NCBI GenBank assembly: GCA_900541835.1 | Contig: UQLL01000005.1 | Coordinates: forward strand, 1-64,000 | Reading direction: 5' to 3' | Source of the DNA: an uncultured Porphyromonadaceae bacterium | Lineage (GTDB): Bacteria; Bacteroidota; Bacteroidia; Bacteroidales; Muribaculaceae | DNA length: 64,000 bases | Part shown: positions 7,123 to 14,888 of the stretch, one piece after another | How positions within the stretch are numbered: the stretch's first letter is position 1 | How the letters are laid out: every line of letters starts with the position of its first letter | Translations under genes and position numbers: made by a program | Notes under the pieces: model-generated | What the model was told of the DNA's origin: nothing | The model's input: the letters and a program-made list of their open reading frames with translations, nothing else | Databases searched by the model: none

Positions 7123-8855
7123 GATTCGGAAGGATGCATGTCCTTGATCATGAGCTGGATGGAGTTGAGTCCGCCCTTGTTGTGCTTGGCCAGCTCGATG
7201 GTGTAGACGATGTCCATGGGCTTGTGGGCGTGGATGTGCTCGAAGTAGGGGGCCATGTTGAATGCGATGGCGTTGAGCACGCGGGAGGTGGAGTAGTCTT
7301 CGAGCTCGAGCTTGATATGCTCCATGTTCTTGCCCACGAGCTTGGAGGTGCCGAAGTCGAAGACGCGGCGGGTCATGAAGACTGGCTTCTGGTTGCCGGG
7401 GCCGAAGGGGTTGAACTTCTTGAGCAGGGCCAGGAACTCGGGGGTGATGTCGGAGAAGGATATGCAGGCGTCGATGACGGTCTGGGGGGAGAGCTGGTCG
7501 GGGCGGATGTGCTTTGCCACGTATTCCTCGAAGCGGCGGGAGAACTCGGGGATGTTCTCTTCGCGCAGGGAGAGGCCGACGGCGTAGGTGTGTCCGCCGA
7601 AGTTCTCCAGCAGGTCGCGGACGGAGTCGACGGCGGAGTAGATGTCGAAGCCCTGGACGGAGCGGGAGGAGCCGGTGACGAGGCCGTTGGAGTAGGTGAG
7701 CACGACGGCGGGCTTGTAGTAGAGCTCCGTCAGGCGCGAGGCAACGATGCCTATGATGCCCTTGTGCCAGTCGGGGTTGTAGATGACAATGGAGCGCTTG
7801 CCGCGGACGATGCTGACGTTGCGGGCTATGATGTCGTTGGCTTCCAGTGTGATGCGCTTGTCAAGCTCCTTGCGGTCCTTGTTGTACTGGTCGATGGCTC
7901 GGCCCTTCTCGTAGGCGTCGTGGAGGTCGCGGCTGACCATGAGGTCGACGGCCTCTATGCCGCTCTGCATGCGGCCGGAGGCGTTGATGCGGGGACCGAT
8001 CTTGAAGATGACGTCGCTGATGGTGATCTCCTTGTTGGTGAGCTTGCAGGTGCGGATTATGGAGCGGAGGCCGAGGTTGGGGTTGAGGTTGATGCGGCGC
8101 ATGCCGTGGTAGGCCATGACGCGGTTCTCGCCCACGATGGGGACGATGTCGGCGGCGATGCTGACGGCAACCAGGTCGAGCAGCGACTCGAGTTCGTTGT
8201 GGTTCTCCAGGCCGTTGCTTTTGGCGAAGGCCTGCATGAACTTGAAGCCGACGCCGCAGCCGCTGAGGTGCTTGCAAGGGTAGGTACTCCCTTGCATCTT
8301 GGGGTTGAGGATGGCGACAGCGGGGGGCAGCTCTGGGTCGGGCACGTGGTGGTCGCAGATGATGAAGTCGATGCCGCGGGACTTGGCGTAGGCGATCTCT
8401 TCGATGGCCTTGATGCCGCAGTCGAGCACTATGACGAGCCTGATGCCGCGCTCGGCGGCGTAGTCTATGCTCTTGCGGGAGATGCCGTACCCCTCCTCGT
8501 AGCGGGTGGGGATGTAGTACTCGATGTTGGAGTAGTAGTTCTGGAGATACTTGTAGACGAGCGCTACGGCGGTAGTGCCGTCGACGTCGTAGTCGCCGTA
8601 GATCATGATGCGCTCCTTGGCGCCCATGGCCTTGTTGAGGCGGTGCACGGCCTTGTCCATGCCGGGCATGAGGAAGGGGTCGTGCAGGTCGGCCAGGGCG
8701 GGGGCGAAGAACTGTTCGGCCTGGCGCGCGGTACCCACATGTCGGCGCACGAGGAGTTCGGCGATGGGTGCCCCGACGCCGGTGCCTGCGTCGATGTCAG
8801 CTGCGGCCTGGCGCTGCTGTGGTGTGAGGGGCTGGTAGTTCCATTCGCATTTCAT
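7119..8855 (-). CDS. recJ: Single-stranded-DNA-specific exonuclease RecJ
   Basis: 578 aa, typical length. A 5'-to-3' exonuclease of the DHH phosphoesterase superfamily that resects single-stranded DNA for recombination and mismatch repair. Metal-binding motifs: YGDYDVDG at 86-93, LDCGI around 144-148 and CDHH at 167-170. The DHHA1 part carries a recognisable GGHTYAVGLSL segment with the conserved GGH. It is the fourth gene of a tpiA-SPOR-folE-recJ-recQ operon, 13 bp after folE, and is coupled to recQ by a 4-bp overlap. Confidence 0.97.
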   Translation of the reverse strand: MKCEWNYQPLTPQQRQAAADIDAGTGVGAPIAELLVRRHVGTARQAEQFFAPALADLHDPFLMPGMDKAVHRLNKAMGAKERIMIYGDYDVDGTTAVALVYKYLQNYYSNIEYYIPTRYEEGYGISRKSIDYAAERGIRLVIVLDCGIKAIEEIAYAKSRGIDFIICDHHVPDPELPPAVAILNPKMQGSTYPCKHLSGCGVGFKFMQAFAKSNGLENHNELESLLDLVAVSIAADIVPIVGENRVMAYHGMRRINLNPNLGLRSIIRTCKLTNKEITISDVIFKIGPRINASGRMQSGIEAVDLMVSRDLHDAYEKGRAIDQYNKDRKELDKRITLEANDIIARNVSIVRGKRSIVIYNPDWHKGIIGIVASRLTELYYKPAVVLTYSNGLVTGSSRSVQGFDIYSAVDSVRDLLENFGGHTYAVGLSLREENIPEFSRRFEEYVAKHIRPDQLSPQTVIDACISFSDITPEFLALLKKFNPFGPGNQKPVFMTRRVFDFGTSKLVGKNMEHIKLELEDYSTSRVLNAIAFNMAPYFEHIHAHKPMDIVYTIELAKHNKGGLNSIQLMIKDMHPSES

Positions 8856-8868
8856 GTGGGCACATTTC

Positions 8869-9456
8869 TTATCCTAATCCGGCGAGGCTGCGGAACTCGG
8901 CGCGGAGGCTGGGGTCGGCGGCGAACCCGCCGGTGTATTCGTAGGTGGTGGTCTCGGACTGCTGTTTTTCGACTCCGCGCATCTTCATGCAGAGGTGCTC
9001 GGCGGTGCAGGCCACGATGACTCCGCGGTTGGGCATGGCGTCGGCGACGGCCCGGCAGATCTGGGCGGTGAGGTTCTCCTGGACCTGGAGGCGGCGGGCG
9101 AAGGCGTCGACGACACGGGGGAGCTTGCTCAGGCCGACAATCTTGCCGTCGGGGATGTAGCCCACGGAGATGCGGCCGAAGAAGGGGAGTATGTGGTGCT
9201 CGCACAGGGAGTAGAACTCGATGTCGCGGACTATGACCATGGAGGAGCCGGTATGCGAGAAGATGGCTTTCTGCATGAGTTCGCGGGCGTCGAGGCGATA
9301 GCCGGCGGTGAGGTCGAGCATGGCCTTGGCGGCACGCACGGGGGTCTTGAGCAGGCCCTCGCGCCCGGAATCTTCGCCTATCAGGCGCAGGATGGCCTCG
9401 TAATGGCCGGCCAGCTCTTTGACCAGCTCGGGGTCGTGTGGTTCTTTACGGCTCAT
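8869..9456 (-). CDS. folE: GTP cyclohydrolase I
   Basis: 195 aa, normal length. Converts GTP to 7,8-dihydroneopterin triphosphate, the entry step of tetrahydrofolate synthesis, also feeding queuosine-type pathways. Zinc ligands are visible as C85 and H88 (in FYSLCEHHILPFFG) and C156 (in HLCMKMRGV). The conserved SETTTYEYTG segment lies near the C-terminus. Gaps to neighbours are 9 bp (SPOR gene) and 13 bp (recJ), so it is inside the operon. Confidence 0.98.
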   Translation of the reverse strand: MSRKEPHDPELVKELAGHYEAILRLIGEDSGREGLLKTPVRAAKAMLDLTAGYRLDARELMQKAIFSHTGSSMVIVRDIEFYSLCEHHILPFFGRISVGYIPDGKIVGLSKLPRVVDAFARRLQVQENLTAQICRAVADAMPNRGVIVACTAEHLCMKMRGVEKQQSETTTYEYTGGFAADPSLRAEFRSLAGLG

Positions 9457-9465
9457 TGCCTAAGT

Positions 9466-10002
9466 TTACCTGAGTATGACGGTGCTTTTTACTGTGCGCA
9501 TTTCGGAGGCGAAGGCCGGGAAGGCGCGCTTGAGTTCTGCCAGTGCGGCGTTGGCCTCGGCAGCTGTGCGGAAATTGCCCACGCGACAGTACCAGTTGGG
9601 GGAGGAGGAGAAGGTGTAGACCTGTCCGCGGTACTTGGGGAAGCGGGCCACGATGGCCTTGCCGCGTGCACGTGCACGGGCGGAAAGCGTGGAGGGATGC
9701 TGTCCGTCGGCGAAGACCTGTACGCGCCAGCCTTCGGCCTTGCCTATATGGCGGGAGGGCCTGGCGGGGCGTGCCGGGCCGGAGGAGGCGTGTCGCGGCG
9801 CTCCGTTGAGGATGAACCGGAGCATGTCTTCGGGAATTGTGACCGAGATGGAGCCGTCGCTGCTACGCTCTATTGCCTCGGCGACAGGGTTCTCCGGCTG
9901 GTCGGCCGGTTCCTGCGCGAGCGTCCGCACCGGTGCGGCCCAGAAGACAAGGGCCAGCACGGTGCAGAAAAGTGCGTGTATGTGTACGATGCGGAATTTC
10001 AT
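9466..10002 (-). CDS. SPOR domain protein, exported
   Basis: 178 aa. The N-terminus (1-29) is a signal peptide ending around LAQE. The C-terminal part from about residue 92 (GWRVQVFADGQHP, then YCRVGNFRTAAEANAALAEL) is a SPOR domain, which binds denuded glycan strands of septal peptidoglycan. The middle is a short Pro/Ala/Arg-rich linker. It sits between tpiA (12 bp) and folE (9 bp). A role in envelope or division-site biology is inferred from the domain only. Confidence 0.88.
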   Translation of the reverse strand: MKFRIVHIHALFCTVLALVFWAAPVRTLAQEPADQPENPVAEAIERSSDGSISVTIPEDMLRFILNGAPRHASSGPARPARPSRHIGKAEGWRVQVFADGQHPSTLSARARARGKAIVARFPKYRGQVYTFSSSPNWYCRVGNFRTAAEANAALAELKRAFPAFASEMRTVKSTVILR

Positions 10003-10014
10003 CAGCAGGGGCTG

Positions 10015-10770
<756 letters not shown>

Positions 10771-10839
10771 TTACTTATTAAGCGTTCAATGAAGCGGCCT
10801 CAAGGCGCTCTTGCGGAGCGCCCCGACCGTAATATGCCG

Positions 10840-10870
10840 CAAAGTTACTGCTTTTTGCCCTAATATCAAA
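10840..10870 (-). promoter_or_regulatory. Promoter of the tpiA operon
   Basis: On the minus strand TAACTTTG occupies 10840-10847 and TTTG 10867-10870, with 19 bp between. The leader to the tpiA ATG is about 65 nt and contains a GGCGCTC/GAGCGCC hairpin. Confidence 0.75.
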
Positions 10871-10913
10871 ATCCTATCCCTATACACTTATAAATAATGG
10901 TAAAAAACGCCCT

Positions 10914-10934
10914 CTGCGGGTAACCTTCCCGCAG
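10914..10934. other. Hairpin between divergent promoters
   Basis: CTGCGGG (10914-10920) pairs with CCCGCAG (10928-10934) over a 7-nt loop. It lies between the tpiA and amidase promoters. There is no U tract, so termination is doubtful; an operator role is only a guess. Confidence 0.4.
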
Positions 10935-10940
10935 CTTAAG

Positions 10941-10972
10941 TTTGCATCGGCCCGAAAAAATTATTACCTTTG
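10941..10972 (+). promoter_or_regulatory. Promoter of the amidase-mlaD-dnaA operon
   Basis: TTTG at 10941-10944 and TACCTTTG at 10965-10972, spaced by 20 bp, fit the Bacteroidetes consensus closely. The box ends 21 nt before the amidase ATG. Confidence 0.8.
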
Positions 10973-10993
10973 CAGTCCATATCTCCTTCAGTG

Positions 10994-12343
10994 ATGAAAA
11001 GCATACGACACAACATACTGATATTCAGCCTGATAACTGTATTGGTGTTCCTGCTCGCGGGGACGCCTGTCATGCATGGCGCCAAGACTTCCAAGGCCAA
11101 GTTCACACTTGTCATCGACGCCGGACACGGCGGCAAGGATCCCGGCGCGCAGGGCAACGGCGTCAATGAAAAAGACATCAACCTCGGCGTGGCCCTCAAG
11201 CTCGGCGAGTTCATCAAGAAGAACCTCAAGGACGTACGCGTCATCTACACGCGCGACAAGGACGAGTACCTGACGCTGCAGCAGCGCGCCGACAAGGCCA
11301 ACAAAAACGGCGCCGACCTGTTCATCTCGCTGCACGTCAACTCCCTGGCCACCGACAACCCGCGCCGCATCAGCGCCGTCGGCTCGTCGGTGCACGTGCT
11401 CGGCCAAAGCAAGGACCGCAAGAACGCCGACGTGGTCAAGCGCGAGAACTCCGTCATCAAGCTCGAGAAGGGCTATCACGAGAACTACCAGGGCTTTGAC
11501 CCCGACAGCGACGAGAGCTACATTATCTTCGAGATGATGCAGAAGCGCCAGCAGGAGCGCAGCCTCGACCTCGCCCAGGAAGTGCAGAAGCAGCTCAAGG
11601 CTGTGGCCGGGCGCCGCGACCGGGGCGTCACACAGGAGCCATTCTGGGTGCTCTGGGCCACCTCCATGCCCGCCGTGCTCGTTGAGATGGACTACATCTG
11701 CAACCCCAACTCCGCCAAGTACCTGGCCTCTACGACGGGCCAGAACAAGATAGCCAAGGCGCTGTTCAACGCCGTGCGCGTCTACTACCAGCAGGAGCTC
11801 GCCCTGGCCCGCCAGCCCAAGCCCGCGCCCGTGCAGGAAGAACCTTTGGACGACGGACGCACCTACGTCGGCGACGGCTACGCTATCATCGCCTCTCCCG
11901 CCTCCCCCGAGCGCAAGGTCAGCGGCAGCGGCCATACAACCTACGCACACCGCACTACCGGCACCCGCCGCCGCTCCGCCCAGGCACGCGCCACATCCGC
12001 TGCCAAGGTCCGCGAGCAGGACGACGTGAACGTGCGTACCTATTCGGAGCCGGCTTCCATTAGCCAGCGTCCCAAGCCGCAGCCCGCCGCACAGTCTGCC
12101 CAGGTGCCATCGCCCGAGCCCAGGAATGGCAAGAATGCCAGCAAGAAGTCCGGCAAGGCCAATCGCGCCCGCAATGTAGGGCCGCACCATGGTGCGGCTG
12201 CCAAGCCGTCCACAGCCAAGTCTTCCACGCCTAAACCTGCCCAGGCCAACAAGGACTCCGCCAAGCCGGACAAAGCCGCAGCCAAAGCCCAGGCCACCAT
12301 CTCCCCCAAGGCCAAGAAGGCACACCTCAACCGAAACAACTAA
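10994..12343 (+). CDS. N-acetylmuramoyl-L-alanine amidase (Amidase_3) with long basic tail
   Basis: 449 aa. The start is ATG 10994 (MKSIRHN); the longer open frame begins inside the -7 box and cannot be translated from this promoter. Residues about 8-30 form a signal peptide or anchor. The amidase domain (about 36-270) has zinc-site residues H45 (VIDAGHGG), E59 and H114 (SLHVNS), plus the catalytic Glu of PAVLVEMDY. It cleaves the amide between MurNAc and the stem peptide in the periplasm. The last 180 residues are a low-complexity Lys/Ala/Pro/Ser tail. First gene of an operon with mlaD (26 bp gap) and dnaA. Confidence 0.92.
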   Translation: MKSIRHNILIFSLITVLVFLLAGTPVMHGAKTSKAKFTLVIDAGHGGKDPGAQGNGVNEKDINLGVALKLGEFIKKNLKDVRVIYTRDKDEYLTLQQRADKANKNGADLFISLHVNSLATDNPRRISAVGSSVHVLGQSKDRKNADVVKRENSVIKLEKGYHENYQGFDPDSDESYIIFEMMQKRQQERSLDLAQEVQKQLKAVAGRRDRGVTQEPFWVLWATSMPAVLVEMDYICNPNSAKYLASTTGQNKIAKALFNAVRVYYQQELALARQPKPAPVQEEPLDDGRTYVGDGYAIIASPASPERKVSGSGHTTYAHRTTGTRRRSAQARATSAAKVREQDDVNVRTYSEPASISQRPKPQPAAQSAQVPSPEPRNGKNASKKSGKANRARNVGPHHGAAAKPSTAKSSTPKPAQANKDSAKPDKAAAKAQATISPKAKKAHLNRNN

Positions 12344-12369
12344 CCCACCCACCGCACACCACCCAAGCC

Positions 12370-13287
12370 ATGAAAAAGAAAAGCTTTATCTCCAAAGAGC
12401 TCACAATAGGCGCCAGCGTCCTGATGGCACTGGCCATCCTCTTTTTCGGCATCGACTACCTCAAGGGCATCAACCTATTCAAGCCCGTCAACTTCTACTA
12501 CGTCAACTACGACCGCGTGGACGGCCTCGAAGTGGCCGCCCCCGTCACCATCGACGGCTTCAAAGTCGGGCAGGTGCGCGAGATAGAGTTCAATTACGAG
12601 CACCCAGGCAAGATCAAGGTGCTGCTGGCGCTCGACCCCAAGCTTCACCTGCCCCAGGGCACCCGTGCCGAGATCGCCCAGAGCCTGCTGTCTGGCGCCA
12701 GCATAGCCCTGCACCTGGGCTCCTCGCAGGCCATGATTGACAAGGGCGGCGAAGTCCCCCCCATGACCGCGCCAGACCTCATGGCCACCGTCACCGACCA
12801 GATACTGCCCACCGTCAACAGCATACTTCCGCGTGTCGACACCCTGATGCTCAACCTCAATAACCTGGCCTCGCACCCCGCCATCTACCGCAGCCTCAAC
12901 CGCTTCGAGGGCATCACCGGCAACCTCTACGACGGCACCCTGCTGCTCAATTCAACCCTCGGCGGCATAAAGTCGTCGACGCCTGCCATGCTTGGCCGCG
13001 TCAACAGCATCGCCACCAACCTTGACACCATCACCGGCGACCTGCGCTACTTCTCCGCCACCCTGCGCGACCTGCCCCTGGACCAGTCCGTGCAGAACGT
13101 CAACCAGCTCACCGAGCGTCTCGTCGCCTTCTCCGAGGCCCTCAACAACGAGAAGTCCACCCTCGGCCTGCTCATGAACGACCCGCAGCTCTACCAGAAC
13201 CTCTGTCAGGTGAGCGCCAGCGTCGACTCCCTCATCCTCGACATCAAGCGCAACCCCAAACGCTACATCTCCATCAAGCTGCTCTGA
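12370..13287 (+). CDS. MlaD-family MCE protein (lipid transport, substrate-binding)
   Basis: 305 aa. One N-terminal transmembrane helix (about 10-28), then a single MCE domain (about 40-115) with the VDGLEVAAPVTIDGFKVGQV segment. The rest is a long, helix-forming periplasmic region with Asn/Leu-rich repeats. MCE proteins form hexameric rings that carry phospholipids between inner and outer membranes with an ABC permease (MlaE) and ATPase (MlaF), neither of which is here. The stop TGA overlaps the dnaA ATG by one base, so dnaA translation is probably coupled. Confidence 0.9.
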   Translation: MKKKSFISKELTIGASVLMALAILFFGIDYLKGINLFKPVNFYYVNYDRVDGLEVAAPVTIDGFKVGQVREIEFNYEHPGKIKVLLALDPKLHLPQGTRAEIAQSLLSGASIALHLGSSQAMIDKGGEVPPMTAPDLMATVTDQILPTVNSILPRVDTLMLNLNNLASHPAIYRSLNRFEGITGNLYDGTLLLNSTLGGIKSSTPAMLGRVNSIATNLDTITGDLRYFSATLRDLPLDQSVQNVNQLTERLVAFSEALNNEKSTLGLLMNDPQLYQNLCQVSASVDSLILDIKRNPKRYISIKLL

Positions 13288-14672
13288 TGACCGCCGACAT
13301 CGCCATAACAGAGCAGACGGCCGCCGAGCAGAAGTGGCAGCACTTTCTCGGCCTCGTTCATGCCGCCGTCGGCCCAGAGCTCTACGCCAACTGGTTCTCC
13401 GACGCCCGCCTGGTAAGCCTTGACGGACGCCGCCTCACTATCGCCGTGCGCTCCAACTACGTCCGCGAGCTGTACGAGGACCGCTTTTCGGAGCCTTTCC
13501 TGACGGCCCTGGAGCAGACCTTCGGCACCGACATCGAAATCTACTGGAGCGTGGGCGTCATCGCCGGCGACGACCAGGCCAATATGCTCGTCTCCGGCGC
13601 CGGCCGCGGCCACAAGGCACCCAAGGCGCCCCTCGGCGCCGACATAGAGGAGACCTGCGGCCTCAAGCCAGAGTACACTTTCGCCAATTACTGCGTCGGC
13701 GACAGCAACCGCCTCGCCTACACTATAGCCCGCTCCATCGCCGACCATCCCGAGAGCCCCGACTTCAACCCCTTCTTTCTCTACGGCCCCGTAGGCGTGG
13801 GCAAGACCCACCTCATCCAGGCCATCGGCATAGCCCTCAAGCAACGCAACCCGCAGAGCCGCGTCCTGTTCGTGTCCATGCGCAACTTCCAGAACCAGTA
13901 CCAGGTGGCCAGCCAGCAGGGGAAGGTCCCTGACTTCATCAACTTCTACCAGAGCATCGACGTGCTGCTAATCGACGACATCCAGGAGCTTGGGGGAAAG
14001 AAAGGGACCATGGACACCCTTTTCCCCATTTTCAACTACCTGCACGGCTCCAACCGCAAGCTGCTGTTCACCTGCGACCGTGCGCCGTCGAGCCTGGAGG
14101 GCGTCACCGACCGCCTCATCGACCGCTTCAAGTGGGGCTCTACGGAGATGCTGAACAAGCCCGACCCGCAGTTGCGGCGCGCCATCCTGCGTCACAAGGC
14201 CTCCGCCGGAGGGCTCGAGCTGCCCGAGAGCGTCATCGACATCATCGCCGACAACGTCACCGGCTCCGTCCGCGAGCTCGAGGGCGTCGTCGCCTCCCTG
14301 ATTCTCCGCGCCGTCACACTGTCCGTGCCCATCACCGAGCAACTCGCCCTGGAGGAAGCGCTGAAGATGGCTCGTCCACGACAGCGCACCGTCAACTTCG
14401 ACATGATAGTGGAGTTCACCGCCGAGAGCTTTCGCATCAACCCAGACGTCATCTACTCCAAGAGCAAGGTGCGCGATATAGCCGACGCCCGCCAGGTGAT
14501 TATGTACCTGGCCGCCAAGCACCTGCCCCTGAGCCAGACGGCCATCGGGCAGCGTCTGCGCCGCAGCCACTCCACCGTGCTCCACGGCATCCGCACCATC
14601 GAGAACCGCCTCAGCGTCGACCGCGACCTCCGCGCCCTCATCGACGCCATTGAGCACGACCTCGAAAAATAA
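13287..14672 (+). CDS. dnaA: Chromosomal replication initiator DnaA, divergent DNA-contact motif
   Basis: 461 aa. Domain I about 13-95, short linker, AAA+ domain about 128-340 with Walker A GPVGVGKT at 167-174, Walker B LLIDD at 227-231 and the LIDRFKWG arginine-finger helix. Domain IV is about 370-461. DnaA opens oriC as an ATP-bound filament and represses its own gene. The usual G-G-[RK]-D-H-[TA]-T-V signature reads L-R-R-S-H-S-T-V here (424-431): the Asp is Ser427, while His428 is kept. No TTATCCACA boxes were noticed nearby, so no oriC is called. Translationally coupled to mlaD by the TGATG overlap; third gene of the amidase operon. Confidence 0.93.
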   Translation: MTADIAITEQTAAEQKWQHFLGLVHAAVGPELYANWFSDARLVSLDGRRLTIAVRSNYVRELYEDRFSEPFLTALEQTFGTDIEIYWSVGVIAGDDQANMLVSGAGRGHKAPKAPLGADIEETCGLKPEYTFANYCVGDSNRLAYTIARSIADHPESPDFNPFFLYGPVGVGKTHLIQAIGIALKQRNPQSRVLFVSMRNFQNQYQVASQQGKVPDFINFYQSIDVLLIDDIQELGGKKGTMDTLFPIFNYLHGSNRKLLFTCDRAPSSLEGVTDRLIDRFKWGSTEMLNKPDPQLRRAILRHKASAGGLELPESVIDIIADNVTGSVRELEGVVASLILRAVTLSVPITEQLALEEALKMARPRQRTVNFDMIVEFTAESFRINPDVIYSKSKVRDIADARQVIMYLAAKHLPLSQTAIGQRLRRSHSTVLHGIRTIENRLSVDRDLRALIDAIEHDLEK

Positions 14673-14709
14673 AAATTCCCTTTTCTACCACGGTTTCAAA
14701 AAAATTCAC

Positions 14710-14717
14710 TACCTTTG
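14710..14717 (+). promoter_or_regulatory. -7 box of tRNA-Gly
   Basis: TACCTTTG, 22 bp upstream of the tRNA 5' end and just after the dnaA stop. No convincing -33 element is seen. Confidence 0.6.
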
Positions 14718-14739
14718 CAACCGTAAAAGCAAAATATAC

Positions 14740-14812
14740 GCGGCAATAGCTCAGTTGGCAGAGCATGAGCTTCCCAAGCTCAGGGTCGCGGGTTCGAGCC
14801 CCGTTTGCCGCT
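14740..14812 (+). tRNA. tRNA-Gly (anticodon CCC)
   Basis: 73 nt. Acceptor GCGGCAA/TTGCCGC, D-stem GCTC/GAGC, anticodon stem TGAGC/GCTCA with loop TTCCCAA, T-arm GCGGG-TTCGAGC-CCCGT. Anticodon CCC at 14773-14775 reads GGG. Discriminator U; CCA not encoded. Confidence 0.96.
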
Positions 14813-14824
14813 CCCCGAAAACAC

Positions 14825-14854
14825 AAAGTCGCCTCCGATGGGGCGACTTTTTCT
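14825..14854 (+). terminator. Terminator after tRNA-Gly
   Basis: AAAGTCGCC (14825-14833) pairs with GGCGACTTT (14842-14850), followed by TTCTT. Confidence 0.85.
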
Positions 14855-14888
14855 TAATCGGAGCCTTATCCCGAACTCGCGTTATTAG

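Noticed and set aside
7134..9020. 628-aa plus-strand open frame over recJ
   Set aside because: Antisense to recJ with low-complexity Val/Asp/Gly composition; recJ motifs are clear on the other strand.
14672..14740. oriC next to dnaA
   Set aside because: Only about 67 bp separate dnaA from tRNA-Gly; I see no DnaA boxes or AT-rich unwinding repeats there or upstream of dnaA.
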